Source: Erinaceus europaeus
Lineage: Eukaryota; Chordata; Mammalia; Eulipotyphla; Erinaceidae
NCBI RefSeq assembly: GCF_950295315.1
Contig: NC_080164.1
Location: forward strand, 110,070,447 to 110,134,446
Direction of reading: 5' to 3'
DNA: 64,000 bases
This document shows positions 42,397 to 52,735 of the stretch, piece after piece. Position 1 is the stretch's first letter. Every line of letters starts with the position of its first letter. A program made the position numbers and the translations under genes. The notes beneath the pieces were generated by a model. The model ran no database searches. It was not told where the DNA came from and saw only the letters and a program-made list of their open reading frames with translations.

Positions 42397-44745
42397 GGCC
42401 AAGCCTTTCCCGCTACGAGACAAGTTCTCAAGGTCATCACCGCCCAGCTATCATCCATATTGGTCTCCAGCTCCCACTGATTCTGTGCTCGGAGAAACTA
42501 AGATGGAACTTTCGGAAAGCAAACTGGCGTCTGTTCAGTGATCTTACCAACAAATCTATTCCTGCAATTCCAATTAACTCTATCCCCTCTGAAGATTCCT
42601 ACTGGCGCTTCCGCCAAGCCATCTTCAAAGCAGCTTCACAAGCTATTCCTCGTGGGAGACGTGCTAACTATATGCCTTGTCTTGATGCTGAATGCGAGCA
42701 ACTACTATAGCAGTATGATGAGTCGGGCGACCCAGATGTGGCTGACCATCTCATTGCCTCCCTGGATGCAGCACGCCAAGCCTGCTGGCAACAACTCACG
42801 GAAAGTCTGGACTTCACCCACTCAAGTAGGAAGGCCTGGAAGCTTCTTCATAGTCTGGGTGCCGGTAGCCAACCCTCTCCCGTCTCCCATCCTCCCGTAT
42901 CTCCAAACTCAGTGGCCAGTCACCTAACTCAATGGACATGCTAAGATCGACCCAGTCTGGAAAAGAGAAATTTCCCATGAGTGGTCATCCCACTTCTGTT
43001 TATCTTGTCCATCTCCAAAACTCTCTCCCTTTACACTGTCTGAACTGGAAGACGCTTTGAAGAGGGTTAAACCGGGAACGACTGCTGGCTATGATAACAT
43101 CACCCCAGAACTCATTCTTAACTTGGGCCCCACGGCAAAGAAGTGGCTCACTACATTCCTGTCCCACATCTTGGAATCCAAATCTATGCCCCAAATTTGG
43201 CGTCGTGCCATGATAACAGCAGTTTTGAAACCAAAGAAAGACCCAACACTGGCCGCCAGCTATAGATCAATTTCTCTCCTCTCCGTGTGTTACAAACTCC
43301 TTGAGAGGCTGCTTCTGTCACGTATTTCTCCTCTTACAGAGAAATTCCTATCACCCGCCCAAGCTGGTTAACGCCCAGGAAGATCTACCTGCGAACAAGC
43401 CCTGGCCCTCTCAACTTACATTGAAAATGGATTCCAGAAGAATTTAAAGACGGGTGCTGTCTTTGTTGATCTCACAGCAGCCTATGACACGGTCTGGCAC
43501 TGTGGTCTCCTAGTCAAGATCTCAAGATGCCTGCCTCCATGGGTAGCCAACACTATATCGTTTCTTCTCCAAAACAGAAGATTCCGGGTGCATCTGGGTG
43601 ACAAGTCTAGCAGATGGAGACTTGTCTCAAGTGGCCTCCCCCAGGGCTCTGTTCTGGCTCCTATGCTATTTAATATTTACATCAATGACCTTCCAGAAAC
43701 TTCCTCAAGGAAGTTCATCTACGCCGATGACATCTGCTGTGCAACTCAGGCATCCAAGTTCGACATCCTCGAGGAAACACTCACGAAAGACATGTCTCTG
43801 ATATCTGATTACTGTAAAAAATGGCGACTAATCCCTAGCACTGCAAAAGCGGTATCATCTGTTTTCCATCTACACCATGCCTTGGCCTCGCGTGAGCTTA
43901 ATGTGTAGCTTGACGATACGAGAATCCGGCATGAAGCCCAGCCAGTCTATCTTGGCGTTACTCTCGATCGCACTCTGTCATTTCACGAACTTCTCATAAA
44001 AACTGCAGCAAAGGTGGGCATGAGGAATAACATCATTGCAAGACTGGCCAGCTTCTCATGGGGTGCGAGCACTTCCATACTACGATCATCATCTCTGGTA
44101 TTATGCTATTCCACTGCAGAATACTGTGCCCCAGTATGGTTCCGTAGCCCCCATGTTCACTTGGTCGATTCCAAATTATATTCCTCCATGAGGATAATTT
44201 CTGGAACCATCCATTCCACCCCGGTTCCATGGCTGCCAGTTCTTAGCAACATCGCCCCGCCAGATATTCGTCGGGATGCGGCATCATCTAAGTTCATTTC
44301 CCACGTCTACGCTCGACCAGACCTGCCAATATACGGGGATATCTTCGCCCACCCTATTCAACGCTTGACATCTCGTCATCCAATCTGGTCTCCTACGCCT
44401 ACACTGAACTTCTCTGTTCCAGACTCTTGGAAACAGAGTCGGCAGTCAGCTGAGGTAAAGAACAAACACCTCATCACAGACCCCTGCAAGCGTCAATTCA
44501 GCTTTGACCTAGCACGTTATGATTGGGCCCTCCTCAATCGCTATCGAACAGGCCATGGCCGGTGTGCCACTATGTTCCATCGCTGGGGAGCCAGAGACGA
44601 CCCGAACTGCCCCTGCGGCTACAGACAGACTATGACCCACATAGTCAACGACTGCCACCTCTCCAGATTCAAAGGAGGTCTCGAAACTTTACATCAGGCT
44701 CAACCTGACGCTGTTGACTGGCTACGGAAGAAGGGCAAACGCTAG
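42397..44745 (+). pseudogene. Vingi ORF2-like reverse transcriptase, broken
   Basis: Domains in order: an endonuclease C-terminal remnant ('HHRPAIIHIG'); a linker; RT fingers ('AMITAVLKPKKDP', 'YRSISLLSVCYKLLERLL'); motif A ('FVDLTAAYDTVWH', about 43459-43500); motif B ('GLPQGSVLAPMLFNIYIND', about 43630-43690); the catalytic YADD at 43720-43731; thumb; and a C-terminal zinc knuckle C-x-C-x7-H-x4-C at 44608-44655. Lesions: TAG at 42708-42710, a one-base frameshift near 42930, TAA at 43369-43371, and TAG at 43906-43908. The natural stop is 44743-44745. From 43057 on the frame is otherwise continuous, so the copy is only moderately old. It cannot make an active protein. Confidence 0.88.
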
Positions 44746-44758
44746 AAGAAGAAGAAGA
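44746..44758 (+). repeat. (GAA)n tail of Vingi
   Basis: Four GAA units follow the ORF stop with no 3' UTR; the other Vingi copy ends the same way. This replaces a poly(A) tail. Confidence 0.85.
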
Positions 44759-44815
44759 AGCACATTGATAAGTCTTATATCTCTTCTCCCCCCTGCCTTC
44801 CTGACTCTATTAAAA
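44759..44815 (+). mobile_element. SINE-4, right half
   Basis: 'cacattgataagtcttatatc' continues the SINE body, with a CT-rich stretch and 'ctattaaaaaatta' tail. Confidence 0.65.
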
Positions 44816-44934
44816 AATTACTCTTGCTAAAGTCTGCTATAAGAGTCATTCTATTTGTTTGTTCTTTGTTTGTGCCTTATAATACACTCACAACATAGAT
44901 ACACTTGAGTTTATGGTTTCAATTATTATTATTA

Positions 44935-45200
44935 TTATTTGCCTCTGGGGTTATTGCTGCGGCTCAGTGTCTGCACTACGAATCCACTGCTCCTGGAGGC
45001 CATTTTTCTATTTTATTGGCTAGGACATAGAGAAATTGAGAGAGGAGGAAAAGGTAGAGACAAAGAGACACACAGAGACACCTATAGACCTCCTCCACCA
45101 TTTGTGAAGCCCCTTCCCCAGAGCCCGCAGGTGAAGAGGCAGGGGGTGGAACAGGATCCTTGTGTGGCTCCTTGTGCTTCATATACTAAGTGCACGTCTC
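44935..45200 (-). mobile_element. SINE-1 with hairpin module, reverse orientation
   Basis: (ATT)n tail, 'gcctctggggttattgctgc', 'ctgctcctggaggcc', body and worn head. Confidence 0.8.
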
Positions 45201-45264
45201 CATAGTTCAAATTTTAAGACTAGGCTACATTAGAAATCAGCAGACTTGAGATCATAATTTGTAA

Positions 45265-45540
45265 ATTTTAAAAGATATATTTATTAATGAGAAGAGAGGG
45301 GAGTAGAGAGGGAAGAAGAGAGGTGAGAAGAGAGGACAAGAAGGGGGGAGGAGGAGAAAGGAGGAAGGAAGGGGAAGGGAGGAAAGAGAAAGAGGAAAGG
45401 AGAGAAGAGGAGAGAGGAGGAGGGGAGAGGACAGCAAACCAGAACAACACTCCAACTGATGTGACACTGAGGTTTGAACTCAGGACTTCACACTTGAGAG
45501 TCCAAGGCTTGACCTGTGGCATCACTTCTGAAGCCAGGAG
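45265..45540 (-). mobile_element. SINE-5-like copy with expanded purine body
   Basis: 'atatatttattaatgagaag', about 150 nt of nearly pure purine (45285-45435), then 'gaggtttgaactcaggacttc' and 'ggcatcacttctgaagcc'. Confidence 0.5.
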
Positions 45541-46331
45541 ATGAGTCTTTTTTAAAACACCAAAATCAACTTAAGCACACAATAGGTGTATGGGTCTGAG
45601 GGATCCTATTAAGGTATGCATTATAACAGGTCACATGATAGGCCAAACTTATCACAATCCAATATGCTCTCTAATTTATTTATTTCTATTACATACAACA
45701 CACCCCAATATTCCAGGTTTCCTTACAGTGTCTGTTTTATTCATTTCTGTGAAGTCATTGCCTCAGAGCTTTTAGCAGACACTCCATTATACCTACTGAA
45801 AGAATGCAGGCTGAAAAATTACAGGATTAAGAATCCTGACAATAGTTGTTTATCGATTAAGCTCTAGGGATAAGTATTGAATACATTTTATTAAAAGCCT
45901 ACTTTTGCTAAGTACAGTAACCAAATGCAAAAGAGGAATAAACCTAGGATCTCTCCCTCATTGAATCCATATTCCATTGGAGACACTGACAACTACACTG
46001 TTAAGACTTTCTCCCAAGAGCACCATCATTTATACAGGTACTCAGTCAGACTTTGTATTATTACTCTTGATTTCTTTTATATTTTGAATTTCACATACAC
46101 TTCATCTACAATTCATCTTCAAAATACACTTTAATTAGAAAGTCTTCTCGTTATCCTTCCTGTTATTCCCATGACACAAGGCAGTATTCTTTCAAGTCAG
46201 GCATTTGGTAGCCTTTTAACTATTCTCTCAGATTTCTTAGATGGTAGCTAAACTCCTCAGTGTGAGCCAGGATAACCCTAAAACTACACCATTCCTTCCT
46301 TCATCTGCCCAGTAGAAATTGCCACTATGTG

Positions 46332-46335
<4 letters not shown>
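45541..46335. other. AT-rich unique DNA
   Basis: No gene or repeat recognised. Confidence 0.45.

Positions 46336-46363
<28 letters not shown>
46336..46363 (+). repeat. (GT)n microsatellite
   Basis: About 14 units. Confidence 0.95.
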
Positions 46364-46366
<3 letters not shown>

Positions 46367-46483
46367 AGCACACATAATATACATTCAATGTGTATAGGCA
46401 AAATCTTTCACCAGCCTATGAACTTCTTTTATTAAAAGATAGAGCACAAAAGAGAGACACAACCCAGGTTCAAGACCAACTTC

Positions 46484-46710
46484 AGGAGCTTGGTGGTGAC
46501 TCACCTGATTGAGTTCACATGTTATAATGTGCAAGGACACAGGTTTAAGTTCCTGGTCCCCACCTGCATAAGGAAAGTTTCACAAGTGGTAAAGCAGGGC
46601 TGCAAGTCTCTCTCTCTCTCTCTCCCTTCCCCCCACCTCTCTCCCTCTCCCTCCCTCCCTCTTGATTTTTGGCTATCTCTATTCAATAAATAAAAATAAA
46701 TAAATAAATG
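46484..46710 (+). mobile_element. SINE-2
   Basis: 'gcttggtggtgactcacctg', 'ccccacctgcataaggaaag', expanded CT body and AAATAAATAAAT tail. Confidence 0.85.
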
Positions 46711-46858
46711 CACCAGCTTTAGTGAGGTGGTATCTCTTTCTGTTTTCATCTATCCCTTTATCTCTATCAGAAAAGTACATCTGGAACAGTGAAGCCTAAA
46801 CAAAACAAAACAAAAAAATCCATATATTCACTACATTGTCATATACACACAAATACAT

Positions 46859-47142
46859 TGAGGGTTGGGCAGTGTTACACTGGGTTAAGCTCACCTAGTA
46901 CGAAGCACAAAGATCCACATAAGGACCCTGGTTCAAGCCCCTGGCTCCCCACCTACAGGGGGTCACTTCACAAGTGGTAAAGCAAGTCTCCCTCTCTTTA
47001 TCTCCCCTCTCTTTATCTTCTTAATTTCTCTCTGTATAAAAAGAAAAAAAATGGCCACCAAGAGCAGTGGAATTGGAATATAGGCTCTGAGCCCCAGCAA
47101 TAAACCTGGAGGCAACAACAACAACAACAAAAAAAAACCCAA
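46859..47142 (+). mobile_element. SINE-1 with hairpin module
   Basis: Head 'ttacactgggttaagctcacc'; module from 'aagagcagtggaattgg' to 'aaacctggaggc'; (CAA)n and A-rich end. Confidence 0.82.
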
Positions 47143-47991
47143 ACAAAATACCCATATATATATGAAAGATAGTCCTTATGAATGCCTGTTGACAGGGGAC
47201 AAATGTGTTATTTAACAAAATCAAATACAAGATTATTTTCTTCCCATGCCACTCTCAACAAATAACTGTAGAGCTTCTCTAAGTCCCTTTTCTGACACCC
47301 CACCTGCCCACCCCCGTTACCCCATCACTACCATCACACTCAGCCCTGTTGTCAAACTTCCTGACATTCACAGGCTCCTGACAAGCCACTGCCCCTCCCC
47401 GCCACCAGGTGTTTCTACTTTGTTCCACACTGCCCTGTTCTCTTGCAACAACAATTCACTGCAGTCATTCGGAAGCACAGTTCTATGATTCTTCAGTCTC
47501 TCCAAATGTTATTCACTTATACGGTTATTTTAATTTCAATGAGAAGCTTCATCCATGTGACTTCTCACTCTGAAGCTATATTACTAATACAATTTGCATC
47601 ATCAACATCTACAGTTGAGTATGTTACCAACATTCGACCCATGTCTGCTACTTAACTAGTACACATATCTTTGCTCTATTTCCAAACTTCATCTTTTAGA
47701 CCTCTTCAACTAGACTTCTATCTCCACACTTCATATTCAGAACTCACTGCCAGCCAACCTACAACAGTGACTTTGACAAATACTCATGCTTTCTATCTAG
47801 TACACCTGTTTGAAATGCTCTAGGATTTTATTAGGGACTTGTAGTTTTGAGGGTTTATCTTGCTTTCATAATGTAGGGATTTTGTTTTACTTATTAGCTC
47901 ATTTCTATGTGTTGGGATATAAGCAAAATCAGTACACAACTGAATAGCAAACGACAGACTTATGCAAACCCACAATCTCTCTCTCTCTCTC
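47143..47991. other. Unique DNA
   Basis: A C-rich stretch at 47300-47410; no gene or repeat recognised. Confidence 0.4.
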
Positions 47992-48312
47992 TTTTTTTTT
48001 TTTTGCCTTCAGGGTTATTGCTGGGGCTGGGTGCCTGCACTACGAATCCACTGCTCCTGGAGGCCATTTTTTCCCCCTTTTGTTGCTCTTGTTGTTTATT
48101 GATGTTGTTACTATTATTACTGTCATTGTTGTTGGATAGGACAGAGAAAAATTGAGAGGGGAGGGGAAGACAGAGACGGGGAGAGAAAGATAGACACCTG
48201 CAGATCTGCTTAACCGCCTGGGAAGGAGGCACACCTGTAGGTGGGGATCCTTACGATGATCCTTGCACTTTGCGCCACGTGCTTTAATCCGCTGCACTAC
48301 TGCCTGGCCCCC
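47992..48312 (-). mobile_element. SINE-1 with hairpin module, reverse orientation
   Basis: T-tract, 'cttcagggttattgctggggc', 'ctgctcctggaggcc', 'tgttgctcttgttg', body, and head ending 'cactactgcctggccccc'. Confidence 0.9.
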
Positions 48313-48639
48313 GCTGCCACAGTTTTTATGTACCTAAACAACCTACAGTGTAATAAACCTCCCCTTCATTTTAAATCCCATGAAGTTTTAAAATTTTATT
48401 ACTACAGCTATGAGCTTCATAGGTTAAAACATGATGCTGTGAATGTTCAAAAGACAAGCAAGCAGGCAGCTCTTGGATGGAGATCCAGATAGGTCCCTAG
48501 AAGGGTCAGTGTGCATACAGGTCACTGCAAAGAGCACTGGTTTAGCAGATATAAGTGAAACTGTCTGGGACATAAGCTATGATATCCTGCCCCAATACGT
48601 GAAGAATTATTATTATTAAGCTTCTTTGTAAACATGCTT
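48313..48639. other. Unique DNA
   Basis: Nothing recognised. Confidence 0.4.
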
Positions 48640-48930
48640 ATTGCTGGGGTTCAATGCCTGCATAACTTCACTGCTCCCAGTGGACACATTTTTTTTAGAT
48701 AGAAAGTGAGAAATAGATGGAAAGAGAGAGAGGAGAGAGAAAGAGAGAGAGAGAGAGGGAGAGAGAGGAGGTGAGAGAAGCAGAGAGAGAAAGAGAAATA
48801 TCCTAACAGGATCCACTGTTCATGAACCTTCTGCCACTGCAGGCATTCCCATGCTGTGACTGGCAGCCTGAACCTGTGTCTCTGAGCACAGCAACTTGTA
48901 CATTCTACAAAGTGAGCCACTTCTCAGACC
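48640..48930 (-). mobile_element. Diverged SINE with hairpin module, reverse orientation
   Basis: 'attgctggggttcaatgcctg', 'cactgctcccagtgga', long purine body, and a worn head ending 'cacttctcagacc'. Confidence 0.6.
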
Positions 48931-48951
48931 ACCCATTAATAATCAATTCAG

Positions 48952-49294
48952 GGAGTCAGGCGGTGGCACAGAGGGTTAATCACCCTTGGCACGAAGTGCA
49001 AGGACTGGCATACGATCCCGGTTCGAGCCCCTGGCTCCCCACCTGCAGGGGAGTCACTTCACAGGTGGTGAAGTAGGTCTGCAGGTGTCTTTCCCCATCT
49101 GTCTTCCCCTCCTCTCTTGATTTCTCTCTGTCCTATCCAACGACAGCAGCAACAACAACAACAATAATAATAACCACAACAATGATGGAGCAACAAGGGC
49201 AACAAAAGGGGAAAAATTAGAAAATTGGATTCGTGGTGCAGGCACCGAGCCCAGGCGATAAGCCTGGAGGCAAAAAAAAAAAAAAAAAAAAAAA
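48952..49294 (+). mobile_element. SINE-1 with partial module and poly(A)
   Basis: Head 'gtggcacagagggttaatcac', 'ccggttcgagcccctggc', (CAA/ATA)n, 'caacaagggcaacaaaagggg', the right arm of the module ('gcctggaggc') and a run of A. Confidence 0.9.
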
Positions 49295-49312
49295 ACAATT
49301 TGAAGAACTTTC

Positions 49313-49512
49313 TTGAGGCCAGGTAGTGGAGCATCTGGTCAAGCACATATTTTACCATGGGCAAGCAAGCACCTGATCCCCACCTGCAGGGGGAAAGTTT
49401 CAAGAGCAGTGAAGCAGGGCTACATAGATCTCTCTCTGCCTCTCTGTCTCCGCCTGTCCTATCAATTTCTCTGCCTCTAGCCAATGAATAAGTAAACAAA
49501 ATATTAAGAAAT
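49313..49512 (+). mobile_element. SINE-2
   Basis: 'gaggccaggtagtggagcatc', a shortened middle, 'ccccacctgcagggggaaag', CT body. Confidence 0.8.
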
Positions 49513-49771
49513 TAATTGAACAAAACATTTAATTCAATTTTTCATTTATCAAAAATAAAAAAAGAGAAAAAAGAATTCTCTCAAGTCTCAGAAGAAAAAA
49601 AAATAGTGAAGCAATCAAGGAATTGTCATGGTTCCCACATCTTAATCTAACTGAGAAGATGTGTCTCTTTAGAGTGGGATAGATTACTTTGACATGTGGT
49701 AGAGTTTCCAATGTCACAATGTGACCATTATAACTGTTTCATCACTTTCTTCTGAAAGGACTTCAGTATGG

Positions 49772-49910
49772 ACAGGAGTAGGCTCAGCGGCATAGTGCAG
49801 GACTTACAAGCTTGAGGGCCCAGGTTTGACTGCAAGCTCCATATATGCTGGGCTGATGCCTCTGATTCTGTCTCTCTGTGTTTGCTCTGACTGAAATAGG
49901 AAACAAAATG
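49772..49910 (+). mobile_element. SINE-4
   Basis: 'gagtaggctcagcggcatagt', 'gggcccaggtttgactgc', CT-rich end. Confidence 0.6.
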
Positions 49911-50261
49911 TAGAAATCAAAATAGATGAAAACAAAATGACCTGAGTGAATTTACTGTTCAAGGATTCAGAAAGAACAACTACTCCTTAGATAAATATCA
50001 CAATACTGAAAACACAAGTGGAAATGCTTATTAGAACTGCATACTTGCCAGCAGTAATGAGAATAGGAGGAATTACTACCAGATCATCTCCTTATGGGCC
50101 ACTAGAGAGCATTACATAATTAGTACAAGGCCTCTGGGATTTCTGGGGGACTGCGAGTTTAAATAAAACTACAAGCATGGAAGGCTCCTATCAAGGAAAG
50201 TGTCTGAAAATCATAGGTAAGAAAAAAAATCCCACTCCTTTAGTTTAGCTATTAAAAATAA

Positions 50262-50372
50262 TATGAAGTTAGAGAGATAGCTCAGAAGGTAGAGTGCTTG
50301 CCTTACCAGGCAACTGCTCAGGTTAGAGCCCTGGTACCACATGGACTGTTCTATGGCATCAGGGGAAGCAGT
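50262..50372 (+). mobile_element. SINE-4, left half, split by short Vingi copy
   Basis: 'gttagagagatagctcagaag', 'tagagtgcttgcctt', 'ggttagagccctggtaccac'. The right half resumes at 50564. Confidence 0.75.
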
Positions 50373-50442
50373 GGGATGCATTGGATCGACCTTCTCGTGG
50401 TGCATCCCGTGAGTACCCATTTATTGGGGAAACTGAAGATCC
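50373..50442 (+). ncRNA. Candidate HDV-like self-cleaving ribozyme
   Basis: The first 70 nt fit the nested double-pseudoknot layout. P1 is GGGATGC (50373-50379) with GCATCCC (50402-50408). P2 is GGATC (50383-50387) with GATCC (50438-50442). P3 is ACC (50389-50391) with GGT (50399-50401), closing a 7-nt loop TTCTCGT. P4 is CCCA (50416-50419) with TGGG (50425-50428). C50433, followed by TGAA before P2, is in place for the catalytic cytosine. Cleavage would occur 5' of G50373, exactly the insertion boundary. P1.1 is weak (TC at 50393-50394 with GA at 50411-50412). HDV-like ribozymes at the 5' ends of R2, L1Tc/ingi and RTE elements are established. Confidence 0.7.
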
Positions 50443-50563
50443 TTCCTAGCCAACTGAATCCACATGGATCCCAGTCACTTTCAAAGCCAGCAACAAGCAG
50501 ACATCAGGCTTAACCTGACGCTGTTGACTGGCTACGGAAGAAGGGCAAATGCTAGAAGAAGAA
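50373..50563 (+). mobile_element. Vingi-derived non-autonomous element, 191 nt
   Basis: Lies between perfect copies of GGGGAAGCAGT (50362-50372 and 50564-50574). Its last 63 nt (50501-50563) match the end of the long Vingi copy (44691-44757), including the stop region and (GAA)n tail. Its first part (50373-50500) is not in the long copy, which is 5' truncated, and probably represents the Vingi 5' end. This is the structure expected of an internal-deletion derivative mobilised by the parent's proteins. Confidence 0.85.
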
Positions 50564-50640
50564 GGGGAAGCAGTCAAGCAGTCATGCTGTAGTGTCTCTC
50601 TTCCTACCTCTGAGTTAAAAAAGTGAGCTGGAGTGGAGAA
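50564..50640 (+). mobile_element. SINE-4, right half
   Basis: Starts with the target duplication and continues 'cagtcatgctgtagtgtctc', with a short CT body. Confidence 0.7.
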
Positions 50641-50986
50641 AAGTTCACAGACATGAGGATGGACATACACATCATATCACATCACATCCTGCTATTAGTT
50701 GTAAAATACCATTCTATGTAAAACATTTCCAAGAACTTGGGTGGATTATCCATGCTTTATATGGAGAACTAACCCTATCTATGTGTTCCACAATATCCTC
50801 CTTGCACAACACATCTTTTAATGTACCAAGTAAGTGCTTAGTGCATTGTACTTAGAAATATTCTCTAGAAATATCAGTGTAGACCTATGTGTTGCTTTCT
50901 TATTATATGCACCTATTTGATTTTTAGTGTGGAGACATCTGTTTTCTGCAGCAGATAATAACAGAGAAAAATCTTCAGGAAATTTT
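50641..50986. other. AT-rich unique DNA
   Basis: Contains 'catcacatcacatc' near 50675; nothing else. Confidence 0.4.
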
Positions 50987-51000
50987 CCTTCTTATTTTTT

Positions 51001-51289
51001 TAATATTTATTTATTTATTTCCTTTTTGTTGCCCTTGTTGTTTTATTATTGTAGTTATTATTGATGTTGTCCTTGTTGGATAGGACAGGGAGAAATGGAG
51101 GGAGGGGAAGGGAGAAGGGAGGGGAAGACAGAGGGGGGAGAGAAAGATACACACTGAAGACCTGCTTCACCGCTTGTGAAGCGACTCCCCTGCAGATGGG
51201 GAACTGGGGGCTCGAACCGGGATCTTTCCACCTGTCCTTGCACTTCGCGCTACCTGTGCTTAACCACTGTGTTACCGCCTGACTCCTAT
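51001..51289 (-). mobile_element. SINE-1 with target duplication, reverse orientation
   Basis: CCTTCTTATTTTTT at 50987-51000 and 51290-51303. Tail, body and head ('gttaccgcctgactcc') complete. Confidence 0.94.
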
Positions 51290-51311
51290 CCTTCTTATTT
51301 TTTAAAAACTG

Positions 51312-51573
51312 TGAATGGTGGAGTTTGGGATATAGCCCATGAGAGTTTGCGCAAGGACCCCAGCTGAGATCCAGGTCAATACAAGGGGTGGCCTTGCAAA
51401 GAAGATTCACGAGTAGGGCTGTGGCGTCTCTCTTCTTTTCCTCTTTCCCTGTCTGTGTCTTCTTTTCTATCTGGAAAAGCAATTCTATTAAGAGCAATAG
51501 AGTTTTGCAGGGACTCAATCCCAGAAACCTTTCATAGCAAAAAAAAAAAAAAAAAAAGAAAAAAGAAAAAGAA
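51312..51573 (+). mobile_element. SINE-4-like copy with poly(A)
   Basis: 'gtttgggatatagcccatga', 'gattcacgagtagggctgtgg', CT body and a 30-nt A-rich tail. Confidence 0.55.
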
Positions 51574-51732
51574 AAATGAGAAAGAGAATTGTATATAATA
51601 TTTGCTATTGATTTAATAAATAAAAATTTAAATAAGACTTTTAACCTTTATATAACAAATAACCTAATGTAATCAAACACAGTGATCTTTTATATGACAT
51701 TGAGCTCAGGTAGTAGAAATGAGAATTTTTTT

Positions 51733-51937
51733 CTTTTTAATTATATTTGTTTATTTATTGGATAGAGACAGCCAGAAATCAAGAGAGAAAGGGAGATAGA
51801 GAAAGAGAGAAACAAAGAGACACTTGCAACCCTGGTAAACCACCTTTGAAGCTTTCCCCCTGAAAGTGTGGTCCACAGATTTGAACCTGGATCTTTGCAC
51901 ATTGCAACATATATGCTCAACCATGACCCAGCCCCAA
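51733..51937 (-). mobile_element. SINE-2, reverse orientation
   Basis: 'tttatttattggatagagac', 'ccccctgaaagtgtggtcc' and head ending 'ccatgacccagcccc'. Confidence 0.8.
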
Positions 51938-52185
51938 AATGGAAACTTTACTAGCTATAATAAAAATTCATTTCTAGGATATTTTGTGTTCATTCACTTT
52001 GTGGTAATAGTGGGATAATTTGGTAGAAATTGTTTTGGTTTTTTTTTAATTTTCAATTTGTCCAACAGTTCATTTTCTATGGAATTACAAAAAATGGTAC
52101 ATATATGTGTTTATAATTATTCTGCAATGAACCCACAAACAGAGGGAGAAAAAAAACTAGCCTGATCCCGGAATGACAATCAGTT

Positions 52186-52339
52186 CAATTTTTTTTTTTC
52201 TCATCAGGGTTACTATTGGGGTTTGGTGACTGTGTGACTACACTGAGCCCTACAGTCATTTTCCTTCTTTTTAAATTTTTTATCATTTTGATTATTTATT
52301 TATTGGGTATAGATGGTCATAAATTGAAAGGATGGGACA

Positions 52340-52398
<59 letters not shown>

Positions 52399-52512
52399 AG
52401 CACTACTTCATCACTCCTGAAGCTTTCTGCTCACAGGTGGGGACTGGGGTTTGAACCCAGGTCCTTGTGCATTACAACATGAGCAATCACCAGGTGCACC
52501 ACCACCTAGCTC
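52186..52512 (-). mobile_element. SINE-2 with module-like 3' part, reverse orientation
   Basis: T-tract and 'tcagggttactattggggtt', then 'tttatttattgggtatagat', the microsatellite, and 'ggtggggactggggtttgaac' to head 'caccaggtgcaccaccacc'. Confidence 0.75.
52339..52392 (+). repeat. (AC)n(AG)n compound microsatellite
   Basis: About nine AC units run into about seventeen AG units inside the SINE body. Confidence 0.95.
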
Positions 52513-52519
52513 TCTCCTT

Positions 52520-52735
52520 TTTCTTTTGTTCAACATTGTGAGAGATAAGAGGGATAGAGACACACAGCAAGGAGAAGATAGCAGAATACCCCTCCATCAT
52601 TCATTGAGTTTCCACATCCCCAGCCTCTTCTTGGTGGGGTCTTGGCCCAGAGATGCAGTGAGGATCCTTGCAAATAGCCTAATGTTACACCCCATGGCCT
52701 TGCTCTAGGTGTTCTCCAGGGTTGCACCGCCAGTG
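52520..52735 (-). mobile_element. SINE-5-like fragment
   Basis: Purine-rich start, 'ccatcattcattgagtttcc', 'tgaggatccttgcaaatag'. Weak. Confidence 0.35.

Larger units (their letters stand above)
42397..44758 (+). mobile_element. Vingi-type non-LTR retrotransposon, 5' truncated
   Basis: A 2.36-kb insertion between copies of AGCACATTGA (42387-42396 and 44759-44768). It encodes a decayed RT protein that starts at the very end of the apurinic endonuclease domain, and it ends in a (GAA)n tail directly after the stop codon. There is no RNase H domain. GC content and codon pattern differ clearly from the surrounding DNA. The Vingi clade, sister to Ingi and lacking RNase H, is established knowledge for European hedgehog. 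Assignment rests on motif order and tail, not on a search. Confidence 0.85.

Noticed and set aside
44746..44758. (GAA)n after the Vingi stop as an independent microsatellite
   Set aside because: The short Vingi copy ends in the same repeat at the same position, so it is part of the element.
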